From: Tenodera sinensis
Lineage: Eukaryota > Arthropoda > Insecta > Mantodea > Mantidae
DNA: 64,000 bases
Assembly (NCBI GenBank): GCA_030765045.1
Contig: CM060963.1
Span: 73,309,117-73,373,116 of the forward strand
Direction of reading: 5' to 3'
The number at the start of each line of letters is the position of its first letter. The stretch's first letter is position 1. This document shows, one piece after another, positions 10,557-22,090 of the stretch. The notes under the pieces were generated by a model. The model was not told the DNA's origin. It worked only from the letters and a program-made list of their open reading frames with translations, and did no database searches. Position numbers and translations under genes: made by a program.

Positions 10557-13174
10557 AACTATGCACTATTTAGAGAGATGTTTGCGAAAATACTTTTTAA
10601 ACAAATTCTGAGAACTAACACGTTGATTGTAGTCCTTTAACAATTAATAGCTCGACAAAATCTCAATTTCCAAGGATACCAGAGGAAACCTGATCTCACT
10701 GCTAAAGAAAGTCCGCCACTGATGTTTGAAATAATTAGCTGGTGTGTAAATCAAGACTGCCAGAAGTTGTGAAAGTTCAACATGTAGTTGCCTGCATGAA
10801 GTATATTACCTACGCAACGGCCCTCTTCTGTACATTAACATTAGAAGCGGTGGATATGAAAATTTGCATGAGCGTGTAGAAAACAAGGCTTTGGAATTTC
10901 AAATGAATGCTCAAATAAGCCCGCTAACGGTTATTTCACAGCGCTTTGCTTGCAATCTGCTTCACGTGAGGATAACTTTAACATGTAAAGAAAGTGCCAT
11001 ACAAACTGCACATTTGAAAGGTGAGCTTTAGCAAGTAGACGAGGAAAGCAAGGTAACTTCAGTTTCAAACAGAATTTGAATAATGCTGCACTATTGGACA
11101 ATGCAATTCACAGGTGGTATTGGAAAATGACAGGAGCGTTAAGGGCGTTTTCTTTTAATGCGACTTTAACCTGTTGTTTTTTTAAAATCACTATTAAAGA
11201 AGCTAACTAAAAATTCCAGAAACATACTCCCAATTCTAAAACGTTTGAGAAAGAAACTACAAATCAAAATTTAGAAATGATTTTCTTTTGAAGCATGGTT
11301 AATAAAAGCGTTATGTGACAAACTAAGAGATATCACACTGAAATTTAAAACCATTAAATATTTCTGTAATACGACATTGAAAATAAAATGTCAGCTAAAA
11401 TGGAGGGGAAAGAGCTTTAGAAATCGTATTTTAGTGGTGCAACTCCTTATCCATGAACGTAGTGAAGACTATAATCACAAAATAAAGATCCACAGAAAAA
11501 ATTAAAGATATTAAAGTCGGTATAAAGATTTCTAACATGCTGAAAATATATTGGGAATAATATAGATCTGGGGGATGAGGAGATTGCTGAAAAATTGAGC
11601 AAACTCATTCTTTTAAGAGTTTAATTTATACAATCAAAAATAAATTTTAAAAATGGGTACAGATCAATCAAAATCAGGTTAAAAAGGATAAGAACATATT
11701 GTGCAAGCGCTTAGAAGAAAATGGAATGGGACATATTTTGTTACTTAGGAGAAACTCAGTGTATAGTGACTGGGAGGTAATTCACAGACAATTGCATGAT
11801 AATGATAAACAGCATTTGCGGCCACAGCGTGCAAGTAAAATTTCACTTAAATTACAGTGTCAAATGGCACCAGCTGAGGGGATTGGACCTATGTAGATGA
11901 CTGCAGACGAGAACAGAGAAGCAGTCGCTGGAGAGGTGACAAATTTGTTGATGTCACCAGGGTGAGAATTTATCCTCTGTGTTGAAAGGGAAATATAGAG
12001 ACATATTCTGGCAGAGTGCGGAGAAACAGCATTTTAATTTACTACCACAGCTTTTGGATTACAGCAAGGAGTGAAGGCTTGTTTGGAGTTAATGTCGGGC
12101 AATGACTGATACAAACTGGAAGCAGTTGTAGCGAAGATTGGGGAAGGCTTACTATGGCGTAAGCAAGGAGAGGGGATCGCAGTACATTGTCAGAACATTG
12201 AGTTAACTGTATGATGTCAGCTCATTCCTATTTTCCTTTGTTTCTAATTGTATATTCAATTATTTTCAATTATTTTCAATTATATTAATCCACAGCGTCC
12301 ACGGCGTATATTTCGCAAAATACTACATACAGATTATTGTAATATTCAATAAAAGCATGTACCATGATGGGATCTATGCAACTGGTGTTAGCAGGCAGTA
12401 TGAAACTGTTTGGAACCATCACCATCACCGCTACCGCTGCCACCACCACCACATTATTTCACAGAAAGCTTTTAGTAAGTCTTAACGTGCTTCAAGATCA
12501 TGCTTTCAAAGGCGTGTTGCGCTCGGTCCCCTGGATTAGCCCGTCTGATAGTAGTTTGATGTCAGAATTCTGGAACTCAAACACCAATCTATGAACAGGT
12601 TGATTTCAGGATCAGGAGCAAAAGAAAAGGGCAGAGTAAGACACACAAATTGTAGTTACAGAACCAGTTAAGGGATTTAGTACTTCCTTACCAACATAAG
12701 CCACTCCAGACTATAATATGGCAAGATTCCATGCACCCCACTGTGTAGAAGCACTAAATAATGGCACCTTTACATGGACATAGTGCGAGTGTGTCTGCAT
12801 TATAGCCATTCGTTCTCCATTGTGATTGATTCGTTATAGAATGCACATTTACTTTGTTTTCTCTGGAGCAATTTGCAGATTAAGTGCCGTAAGCGTGGAT
12901 AAATTATGATTTACACATGAGAGATCCACAGTACTGAACACTGACAATGCGACAGTGTGGCAGATAATCTAACTTTTTGTTTATCTTTCTGATTGGCAAA
13001 CTGAAGGCTGTTGATGACAAGTTAAAAATATTAAAACATTGGATTTATGACCCTAGTTTTTACTGCATTCAATAATTTTATGTACATTTTAATACTACTA
13101 ACACCATCCAGTGAAGCTACAGGCTTCAAAATGAACATGTGTCACAAATCCATGCTAGGACATATTACAATACA
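10557..13174. other. long stretch without supported features
   Basis: No gene is supported. Around 11.7-12.2 kb a plus-strand reading is relatively codon-like but broken by stops and I do not recognise it. A 76-codon frame at 12364-12594 (+) encodes a threonine/alanine run from a CAC/ACC-rich patch. Neither is called. Confidence 0.4.
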
Positions 13175-13189
13175 ATAATGTCTATTGTG

Positions 13190-13357
13190 TATTTCAGCGG
13201 TATTTCAACGGAAATACCTGCTTGAAGTACATGCGTCTGTGTGTGTGTGGGAGGGGGGTGGTCATGCAAAGAGAATGCAATCTCAAATCTATCAGATAGC
13301 GACCAGCTCTTAAATGCTTTAAGTGTCGCTTAAACCTACTGCATTCTACTATTCCTA
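13190..13357 (+). mobile_element. Helentron-like element, internally deleted copy
   Basis: A short copy in which the 5' part (TTTCAACGGAAATACC, then TGTCTGTGTGTGTGTGG near the microsatellite site) is joined directly to the 3' part (GCAAAGAGAATGCAATCTC, GCGACCAGCTCTTAAATGC, GCCTACT-like tract). It sits immediately upstream of the full copy in the same orientation. Confidence 0.55.
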
Positions 13358-13359
13358 TT

Positions 13360-13474
13360 TTGACTATCTCTACTGGTAAGTAGGGGAAGTATTGTGATCC
13401 AACCAAAAATTCGACGTCGAGATTTCACCGGAATAAAAAAGAAAAAAAAATTAGAAAAAGGTCCGCGCGCGCGC

Positions 13475-13559
<85 letters not shown>

Positions 13560-14273
13560 AGTCTCTCAGTCTGTGTGTCTGTCAGTCTGTGGACAGCATA
13601 ACTCAAAAACGAAAAGTCGGTTAAAAACTAAAGTTGGTATTTAAGTTTAATGTCTTTCAAAAATGCGGCACGAAGATTTTGAAGAAAATAGCCCCACCCT
13701 AAACTACCCTTTACATGGAAAATTTTAGACAATTTTTATTTTCTTGAAAATGGCTCTAACGATTTTAATTAAAATGTCATGTTTGAGACATATTTATGGC
13801 AAATGAAATGTTAGCTTGAATTTTCTAGCTATAGCCCCTGTGTGTCGCATTTACTCTGGACGAGTTTTGCGTAACTGGTAAACCGTTAGAGATAGAGCAA
13901 ATTATACTATACAAAAAATGTAGATCCTATGAAAATACACAATTTATGTCCAAATAAATTTTCTTGTAAGGTGAACCATTTCGGAGATATTCCTTGTTAT
14001 GTGTGTGAGTTTCGGAAAACTTAAAACTTTCGTGAAATGGAACATCGCTGTTCATTTTTTATATGTTAAGTGTGCAAACAGAAGCTTTAAAAGATTCGAC
14101 TATCAAACAAAGGCTACTGTATTCTAATATTCCCCTGCACCTACAAGGAAACAAGGAATAATATAATTTGTACAAATATTTATCTTAACTAACACGAAGA
14201 AGATATAGGAATAAGAGTTTGTAAAAATGGTTAGTACAAGAGTAAAGAAAGTCATGCGAGCGCAACACATCAG
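13360..14273 (+). mobile_element. Helentron-like element, full length reference copy
   Basis: The most complete plus-orientation copy. In order it has: GACTATCTCTACT at the 5' end; GGTAAGTAGGGGAAGTATTG; a GAGATTTCACCGGAA block; a long GT microsatellite; GGTTAAAAACTAAAGTTGG; the block TAGCTATAGCCCCTGTG; TCGGAGATATTCCTTGTTATG; AACACGAAGAAGATATAGG; then AGAGTAAAGAAAGTCATGCG and CAACACATCAG followed by T5. The inverted terminal motifs and end hairpin match Helentron-associated non-autonomous elements. It has no coding capacity. Confidence 0.85.
13466..13560. repeat. (GC)n(GT)n microsatellite
   Basis: GCGCGCGC followed by an almost pure GT run of about 75 bases at the family's internal microsatellite position. 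Confidence 0.95.
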
Positions 14274-14274
14274 A

Positions 14275-14890
14275 TTTTTCATATTACAAATACTTACATG
14301 TAAGAACTTTTGTTTCATAAAATGTGTACATTTAGCGCAAATTAAATATATTTTCCTAACGGAACAACGCCCCCTGATCACGACAAAGCAAGTGTGTATT
14401 GGAGCAGAATGAGAGACATAGACCAAAATTAAAACAACATTGCACTATACTATGTGTTCTATTCTTTAGCTAATGGGCTGCGAATTTCTATCCGCCGCAT
14501 CGAAGAGTGTCTTTTGGATAATTTCTACTAACGCTATGATCTTTTTGACTATTTTATCAATTAAAATGCTACATAAATAGCACGTATTACTCTCTGATGT
14601 AACACAAAGTAAGGAAAAGGCAGTCTTTATGGAATCCTTTCAAAGGAAACAAAAACCTATACAACCGCAGAGATACACAACGGTCACATATTGCTCGTTT
14701 CAGATTCTAAGATATTTACGCGCATTTACACGTACAATTATTCATTCTCTCTTCATACTTTATCCTATTAAAATTGCACATTCATTCCAAGTTTAAACTT
14801 CCTCCATCTGTGATCTCAGTCTTCGAAGAATCTGCTACTAGCTGTTCACTGGTTAATTATGAGATATTTTTGTCAGAATGGGGTGGAAGT
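14275..14890. other. no recognisable feature
   Basis: AT-rich spacer between the full Helentron-like copy and the LINE remnant. I see nothing that supports a gene or RNA. Confidence 0.45.
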
Positions 14891-15640
14891 ATACTTTAAG
14901 TTCGCTGATACATTCGTCATCATCTCGTCACAGATTAGGAATTATCTGTTCCGGCCTCACGTTTCTCTGCATCTCCTCATGGGTCTTCCAACACTTCTTC
15001 TTCCAATAGTTTGGTACTCATAACACAACTTATGGAAGCGTTTTTCATCCATTCTTTGTACATCGGGTTCTATATTCTTCTAAGTTTTTTCATTTATAGG
15101 AGGAATATTTAATCACCTTGTTTCTTCGTTTTTTATTTTGTCCACAATTGTACATCCCTTAATTTCTTCGGACCGGAAGTTTACTATGGAATGCCATTAT
15201 ATTTGTTCTATTTATTGAAATTCTAAATACATATTTTTTTTAACGCTTCCCCTAGTTCATACACACCCTTTTGTAAATTATCTTTATTTGTTTGCGTAAC
15301 TATTACACCATCCGCAAAGAGCAACACATTCGTATTGCAGTTGTTCTTTAGTTTGATGCCTTTTGGTGTTTTTTCTTTTACCTACTTGTCTAAGAACATC
15401 ATCCATATAAATATTTAAAAGTAGCGAGAACAAACTGCACTAAGACCAATAATCATTTCTTTTGAAAATCGTCCATTTCTTAATTTTATTTTAACCGTTG
15501 TTTCTTCATACATATTTTGCAATACTTTTATTAGGCGCTTGGGGTATCCTTTTCTGTTGAGAATTGTCCAAAGTTGATTTATGTTTACTCTGTAAAAAGT
15601 TTTATCTAGGTGTATAAATCTATCTGATAAATTCAGTGGA
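14891..15640 (-). pseudogene. LINE reverse transcriptase remnant
   Basis: Conceptual translation of the minus strand shows reverse-transcriptase pieces in the right order but several frames. A motif-A-like LDKTFYRVNINQLW is near 15.58-15.62 kb, followed by KGYPKRLIKVLQNMYEETTV. LLNIYMDDVLR is near 15.39-15.42 kb, LFADGVIVTQTNKDNLQKGV near 15.27-15.33 kb, and a C-terminal RMDEKRFHKLCYEYQTIGRR plus SVGRPMRR piece near 14.96-15.06 kb. That C-terminal signature is common in insect LINE proteins. The catalytic FADD appears as FADG, and frameshifts and stops break every domain, so it is dead. I cannot assign the clade; it differs from the jockey-like element at 42-47 kb. The 5' part (endonuclease) is not recognisable. 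Confidence 0.75.
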
Positions 15641-16040
15641 GGCTAATATGAGGTGCTTGAAGTGAGCTGCTGGCTGTTCGAGGTTGAAGAATTAAACTGT
15701 TTCTGATTCTTATTGCTCGAAATTCTAACTATGAAATTATACCTGCTAACTTCTGTCGTATCAATACTTGAAGATTTAAAAATAACCGTTTCCTTAATAA
15801 GAATGCGAAGCGTCGGTTCCGCCTGCGCAGTGTGCCCTTGGTGGGGATACCGGGGCTTGTATGGACAGGATCGGGCGACATCGGATGTGTTCGTGCTGTA
15901 AACTGTGAGGCACCCCGGAACATGCTTGCGCCCGTCGTCATAAGATGTGGTAGCTCTTCGGTTCTCTCCGATCTTCCTTCCCTCATAGGGGTGGCACAAA
16001 GGGCCCACTGTCCTACGTACACAGCTATGCTTCGGCAGTG
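15641..16040. other. GC-richer segment open in several frames
   Basis: Between about 15.79 and 16.03 kb the base composition rises well above the surroundings and contains many CpG. Frames on both strands stay open for 60-120 codons, which fits composition rather than coding. It lies upstream, in transcript sense, of the minus-strand LINE remnant and could be its 5' portion, another repeat, or unrelated. I recognise no domain. Confidence 0.35.
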
Positions 16041-16169
16041 CGTTGTTTATCTACCTTTATCTTTACCATGCTAATGAAGCGACTAGAATTATGCCCGTGA
16101 AACAGATGAGGTCACATGAAAACTTTATTAAACCATTTTATGCATGTCTTATTTATATTACAGAACAAA

Positions 16170-16928
16170 GTGATGTGTTGCACTCACTGACTTTCTCTAC
16201 TCTTGCACAAACTATTCTTAGAAACTCTTATTCCGCTATCTGCATCATGTTAATTGATATAAACATTGTTCATTGTTCATTTTCTTGGAGGTGCAAGGGA
16301 AACATGGGAATGCAGTAGGCTTGGAATGATAGTCAAATCTTTGGTCGTTGCTTGAAGGCTTTGGAATTTCATTTTCGTTACACAACCAAGAGATAAAAAC
16401 GCGAATATTGACTTTCCACTTGAGAAAAGTATAAGTTTCGCAAAACTCAGACAAATAAGAAGGAATATCTACGAAATAGTTCACTCCACAAAAATTTCAT
16501 TTGGATATTATCTTGTGTATTTTAATGAGACTGCATTTTTTATAACCAGTCGTGCAAAAATCATCAAGAGTAAACAGTAATATATAAGCTATAGCCAGAA
16601 AATTAAAAATGTGAATTTATTTTGCCATAGAAATATCTCAAACATATGAAATTTTAATCAAAATCGTTAGAGCTATTTTTTAGTTTAGGGTGGAGGAATT
16701 TACTTCAAAATCTTCGTGTCAAATCCTTGAAATACATTAAACTTAAATACCAACTTTGTTTTTTAACCCACTTTTCGTTTTTGAGTTATGCTGTTTACAA
16801 ACACATTTTCTAAAAATGCTTTATTTATTCAGGGGCCGTCAAAACATATATTTCCGTTGAAATCTCCACATTGAATTTTTGGGTCGATACAATACTTCCC
16901 CTCTTACTACACATAGTAGAGAAAGTAA
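16170..16928 (-). mobile_element. Helentron-like element with both ends
   Basis: The left end reads TGATGTGTTGCACTCACTGACTTTCTCTACTCTT and the right end reads ATAGTAGAGAAAGTAAAAA, so both inverted terminal motifs are intact. Inside are TATAGCCAGAAAATTAAAAATG, TTTTAATCAAAATCGTTAGAGC and GACCCGACTTT-like blocks. The microsatellite has been lost here: only CAAACACA remains after TGCTGTTTA. Confidence 0.85.
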
Positions 16929-16935
16929 AAACATA

Positions 16936-17574
16936 TTTGCGGCCTGTTTTCAAAATAGAATAACTGTGAGGTATCAAGAGCGAGTGAAAAGGTGTAATGT
17001 GTCTTCAGATTAACATAACAGCGTGACCAGGATGACGGTTCTCTTTGTTATAAATAAAAACTGTGAATACCTTAAAATTGAAGACCCAAATAAAAGCATC
17101 AGCATTATAGAAAGCAACCTGTATAGATGAAAACACGCAGACACACAGAAATGACGTTCATACAAAAAGTGAAAGTCAATAACAACAGCAGTTGCTGCCC
17201 TCAGCTTGAGCTCTTCCATTGCTCATAAGTTAGATACGAAATTGACCCTGCAGGCTGTTTGCTTTATTCTGCTGCAGTTACACCTGGCAGGCACACAACC
17301 TTCATAACATGGCTCCACTCGTCTGATGGCAAGAAACAAAAGTACATCCCATTTATCCCTGTGATCTTTCATGATGTACTTGTTCCAGAGGCGCTTACAG
17401 TGTACAGCTGCACTCTTTCGATCTTTGCTGCTCTACCAACGAGAGCCAATAATTAACACTTCAAGCTCTTCTACAAATTTGTAGCGGTTCTAGTGCTTTA
17501 TGGTAAAAGCTTAGGATATATATCATCAGTTGTCTGAGTAAACAGAAACTACCTTAATGCCAATAATTAAATAA
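16936..17574. other. no recognisable feature
   Basis: Short unassigned open frames only (69 codons minus at 17010-17219, 65 codons plus at 17259-17456). No known protein motif or repeat is visible. Confidence 0.45.
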
Positions 17575-17697
17575 GGGTCAAACTTCGGAGAAGACTGCGA
17601 CGGCGCCACTGAAGACGTCCGTCGCAACTGTGGACGAAACGTCTGGAAACTAACTGCAGTACACCAGAGCATAACAGCCCGGAAATAACTTCTAGTT
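17575..17697 (+). mobile_element. Penelope-LTR-like fragment with hammerhead-like core
   Basis: A plus-strand copy of the fragment at 6.51-6.67 kb: GCGCCACTGAAGACGTCCG, then TGTGGACGAAACGTCTGG, then GCATAACAGCCCGGAAATAA. The CTGAAGA and GAAAC boxes bracket a stem with GTCC/GGAC. No coding region is attached. Class assignment is inferred from motif order and from recollection of similar terminal repeats. Confidence 0.5.
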
Positions 17698-17811
17698 ATA
17701 TATTGCCTTTGTTAATATTAAACACATTAACTGGGGGTTGATTCAGCGACACAACTTCCTAATAGCCTTGGATAGTAGCTACTATATTATGTTTAACGAG
17801 CTTGTACAACC

Positions 17812-17813
<2 letters not shown>

Positions 17814-17865
<52 letters not shown>
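17814..17865. repeat. (AT)n microsatellite
   Basis: A pure TA/AT dinucleotide run of about 50 bases, self-complementary and able to extrude a cruciform. Confidence 0.95.
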
Positions 17866-17868
<3 letters not shown>

Positions 17869-17924
17869 ACAATATTGGCGTAATTTTTGTGTTCACGATA
17901 GCCGAAGAGAGAGCTCCATTATCA

Positions 17925-18036
17925 TAAATAAATATAAATAAGTAGATATACAGACAGACAGGTAGAAGATAGACAGACGGACAGATAGATATGGCTGGGT
18001 GGACGGACAAACGGATGGATAAATAAATAAATAAAT
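17925..18036. repeat. imperfect AAAT/GACA/GATA/GGAC tetranucleotide repeats
   Basis: Blocks of AAAT, GACA, GATA and GGAC units follow each other, ending in a run of AAAT. It is a decayed compound tetranucleotide microsatellite. Confidence 0.85.
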
Positions 18037-18039
18037 GTT

Positions 18040-19160
18040 AAGTTTCCCAACAAAGGTGCCAAATCCTGACTGCGCCACTGGTTTCTCAACTCACACAATT
18101 ACAAAGTGCAAAGGCCGTTACTGTTCAGTGGAGGGTTAATGCCCGACCCTCCCCTTCTCTGCTCTTGCAAGCAGGTGTACTGACGACAGAGAAAACCTTC
18201 GCGGAATGACGTCACAGAACGAGAATTATGATTGACTATTATCTCTATACAGCCACACGTTTCTGTCAAATGAAAGCTGCCATTTTTTTTAAATTGAAGG
18301 TTGTATGGTTTTCCACATTTGAATTTTTTAACCTGGAAATTACACTTATAACTGTGTTCCGAAATTTCTAATGCTATAGATCAGAAAGATGGAGCTGATT
18401 TATATTAAGCATAACAATTTAAACTTTGGTGTACCTACAGCCCACAGTATGTTTTGGCCTAAGATGCTTATTTTTCATTGAAATATAGCATTAGTATTGC
18501 ATTTTAAATGCACTATAAAATGCATTGCGATGATAGAATATGGATATTTTTTCAGTGGTTCCTGTATGATTGAAATGGAGAAAGACAAAGAGAAAAGGTG
18601 CATTGTTGATATATCTGACAGTAAGCTGCAAACAATTTCTAATTCTCTCAAAGCCTAGCCCTCTTCTCTGTAAATATTCTGAAGGTTTTGGAATAAAGCT
18701 GTAGGTGAAGTGGCTTCAGATTATAATGAGGTATATTCAGTTGGTTAGTGACAGAGGATACATAAACCAGTCAAGCGTTGTGGCACTTCAGTGAGAGATC
18801 CAGTAAACCTGCAAACAGCTTCAACGCTCGAGAAGACAAAGGCATAGAGATTAATAGCGTAAAGACAAAAGCCACGAAGTTTGGAAGAACAGGAAGTCTT
18901 TCACCTGAGGAACTGCACTAGGAACAATATCCCAGAAATAGGGATATTCTTCCACAACTTTATATCAGCAGTACTTAAGAGAATCTGCTAGACTTTCCTT
19001 GTTTACACACTAAATCCATACATATTTTGCTAGTTTCTCTACTTCGTACCTGTCAGTAGAGGCGTTATGCTTTCCACCCAAATTTTAGATTCTATGATAT
19101 ACAAATATCACTGCAACTGCATGTTTTGGCGCTTCCTGAATAAAAATTAGGAGCCCCTAG
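18040..19160. other. no recognisable feature
   Basis: Unassigned sequence with no supported gene. A locally GC-richer patch near 18.1-18.2 kb shows no motif I recognise. Confidence 0.45.
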
Positions 19161-19165
19161 CTACC

Positions 19166-19995
19166 GTTTACAATTAAATATTTCCATTTTTTACTTTTAA
19201 AATTGCGCTTTTAACTATTTTAGTTAAATTCCATATGTTTAAGATATTTACATGAAAAATAAGGCGAATATCTTAATTTTCTGGGAATATCTTATGAAGT
19301 CCTCTTCATTTTGATGTAATTCTGTATAGGCATGAGAGATAAACAAAAGCTTACTACACAAAAATATAGATCTGCTTAAAACAAAATACATATTTAAAAA
19401 TAACCCTTTTACACCATCAGCCGTTTCAGAGATATTTGTTTGAATTCTTTAATACTATGCCACTTTGTAAAAATGTTTCTCACAATATCATGGAAAAGCC
19501 ATCTCCGATTTTAAATGTCTAAATACTGATTTGGTTTCCATTATCTCCGTTATAGGTACATATAAATGTGTTTAAAATTATTTCTGCAGATATTTAGGTT
19601 TCTTGATTAACACGAAGCAGATAGAAAAATAACATTTGGAATAATACTCGCAGTTTGCAGAAAATATATTAAAAATGATAAAAAGTTGAGCCACCTATCA
19701 GTTGCCCTTTTGACCTTAAGAACACGAGATCTCACTTGACTTGAATTCGCATCACGCTTCTGGTATATTCTGTTGGGTGGTGACCTGTCCGATGAGTCAG
19801 TGGTATGCCGGCGCCTGAAGTGACTCCTTGAGGGGTAAGTTAGCCGTTACTTTGGCTAATATTATCTGGAATGTTCTGACTCCTCTCTGGGCGTGCTCGT
19901 TAGTTTTAGGATTTAAATAGATTTATTTTCAAAGTTACCAGAGCCAAAGGTGGCACAGCGTACATAAAATCATGTGAATGTGACACATACATTTG
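19166..19995 (+). mobile_element. Helentron-like element, old copy split by an insertion
   Basis: A diverged copy covers about 19166-19660 (TATGTTTAAGATATTTACATG, CAGAGATATTTGTTTG, TTGATTAACACGAAGCAGATAG). Its hairpin end appears only after about 270 bp of unrelated sequence, at AAATCATGTGAATGTGACACATAC (19.96-19.99 kb). The intervening block around 19.67-19.92 kb is locally GC-rich and unassigned. Confidence 0.55.
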
Positions 19996-20805
19996 TTTCT
20001 GTATATTTTCATAGCAGGAGCAGGGAATTATTGTGTGGACTACATGTTCCGCCCTGAACTTAGGAGGTATCTATGCATAATTCATAGGTGAGTGTAACTA
20101 GATTATTGTAGCTATATCTATACGAATATTATAACAAAAAAAATTAACATGTGTGTTTGTAGGGCAATCTCAAAACAGCAAGGTTCAAAGAATAATAGAA
20201 ATATCCTTACTCACAGAGTGAACAGTGACATAGGAAGAGCAAATTAAAGGTGACATAAATTGGTTTGAACCAAAAGAAGGATGGATGTTTCTTGAGCTCC
20301 GAACATGTTCTGAATTTAAATTAGTTTATGTTAATCACGATCAAATCATGGCTTTTCCTGAAAACGTCTTGTGCAGCAGTTCAAAGTTACTGTGTATAAA
20401 CCATATTTTATCTCAAATAAACAAGTGTGATCGCAGCAGAAAATTAACTAGCCGTAACGAGACAAAACCATGGGTGCATGCAGAAGTTGGCAAAGTAGTC
20501 AACTGCATGTAGCGATATTCTCTGACAGCGTACATCGTAAAGGCAGAGAGGATGAGAGCTCGCTCGATATCCTTTTATTTTCGCCCAATGTTTGTTGAAG
20601 TGTTGGGGAAATTAGTTAAAACAGGTGTTCTCTAGGGGCATAGTAGCTGCGAAGTCAGCGTGGCGTTGTTAACTCCTAACCTACATAGAGTGAGTACTAA
20701 TAGAATTTAAAGTTTCTTTACAGGGGAGTAATTTACAAATTAATTACTTAAAGCGAAAGTATGTGCATCATTTTGCTCTTGTGTGGAGCATTGTTTATAA
20801 AAAAA
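19996..20805. other. no recognisable feature
   Basis: It contains a 75-codon frame at 20285-20512 (+) without recognisable motifs. No repeat or RNA is supported. Confidence 0.45.
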
Positions 20806-21074
20806 CCTGATGTGTTGCACTCATGTCTTTCTCTACTCTTACAAACATTTATTCCTCTATCTTCTTCATGTTAGTTACAATAAACATTTGCATAAATTAT
20901 CTTATTGCTTATTTCCTTGGGGAATATATGAGCGATATTCAAATCTTTTACAGCTGATCACTATATAAAGGCCTTGCTTTGCACGGCTCAGATATAAAAA
21001 TGTGAATGACGACCTTCCATTTGAGAAAATTATCAATATTACAAAACTCACACAAATAACAAGGAATATCTCCA

Positions 21075-21075
<1 letters not shown>

Positions 21076-21112
<37 letters not shown>
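21076..21112. repeat. poly(A) tract, 37 A
   Basis: A pure A run inside the Helentron-like copy, at the place where other copies read CTCCGAAATGGTTCACCCTAC or TCCACAAAAATTTCATTTGG. It is probably a slippage expansion of a short A run present in the copy at 16.49 kb. Confidence 0.95.
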
Positions 21113-21116
<4 letters not shown>

Positions 21117-21421
21117 TTGGACATAAACTGCGTGCTTTAACAAAATCTGCATTTTCTGTATAGTAAGATTTGGTCTGACTCTTTCAGTTTACCAGTTATT
21201 CAAAAGTTATCGGCAGTAAACATGACTACATAGGATGTAACCAGAAAATTTAAAATCTATCTATACTTCGTTTGTCATTAAAAATATCTTAAATATATAG
21301 GATTTTAATGAGAATGGTTAAGCCATTTTTCAGAGATTTTCGAAAAATGTTCCACGTAGAAGGAAGGACTTAAATATCAACTTTGGTTTCTTACCGACTT
21401 TCAATTATTGCGTTATGCTGT

Positions 21422-21483
21422 TCACACACACGCACGCACGCACACACACACACGTGCACGCACGCAAGCACACACACACACAT
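21422..21483. repeat. (CA)n / (GCAC)n microsatellite
   Basis: Interrupted CA and CACG units at the internal microsatellite position of the enclosing element. Confidence 0.9.
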
Positions 21484-21764
21484 CCATGGATCTTTTTCTA
21501 AAGATTTTTTTTTTAAATTCAACCAGCCTCATTTCCGGTGAAATCTCGACATCGAATTTTTGGGCAGAATATAATAATTCCCCTACTTACTATTAGTATA
21601 AAAAGTAAAAATACAAATTTGTTGTTCAACACGAAATAGTGTAATTTTGTCCAGTTATACCATCACTTAACTTAATTTTAGGCAATGATTTGAGTTCATT
21701 TGTTTCGTCATTTCAGCTTTTATTGACATTTTACTTTTCCTTTCTTTACCAAGTGAGATGAATC

Positions 21765-22085
21765 TATTGTAGCTTTCGAGGCTTGCATTCAGGAGGACCT
21801 GGGTTTGATTCCTCACAATCGCTCACTCTGATCATGCCGTTTTCATGGTTTCCCCAGGTCTGTAGTTCATGGTTCTTCCACCATGGTCTTTCTGCCCTTC
21901 GTTTCCAACACTTTCTATCATTTCTTTCATACTCATCAGGGTTAAAGGGCCAGGCGACGGCGTTCTGTGTGTTGCGGCTGGGCGGTGATGTGGTTTTATG
22001 AAGATTCCTCCCTGGTGTAGGTGAGGCTGCTGACGGACGTTGAGGGGCTTTTCAGTTTGAGAGCAGACTTCAACGACGTCGGATG
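21765..22085 (+). mobile_element. SINE-like repeat, family D
   Basis: It begins near GAGGCTTGCATTCAGGAGGACC, with B-box-like GGGTTTGATTCCTC, and continues through CTTTCTATCATTTCTTTCATAC, CAGGCGACGGCGTTCTG and GTGTTGCGGCTGGGCGG. It matches the minus strand of 2.56-2.85 kb across its length. A tRNA-derived head is likely but the A box is not convincing. Confidence 0.6.
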
Positions 22086-22090
22086 CGTTC

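Larger units (their letters stand above)
20806..21606 (-). mobile_element. Helentron-like element, near full length
   Basis: The left end CCTGATGTGTTGCACTCATGTCTTTCTCTACTC carries the hairpin side. The right end CCCCTACTTACTATTAGTATAAAAAGTAAAAA is a decayed terminal motif. Interior blocks match the other copies and the CA microsatellite is at the family site. A 37-A run interrupts the middle. Confidence 0.85.
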
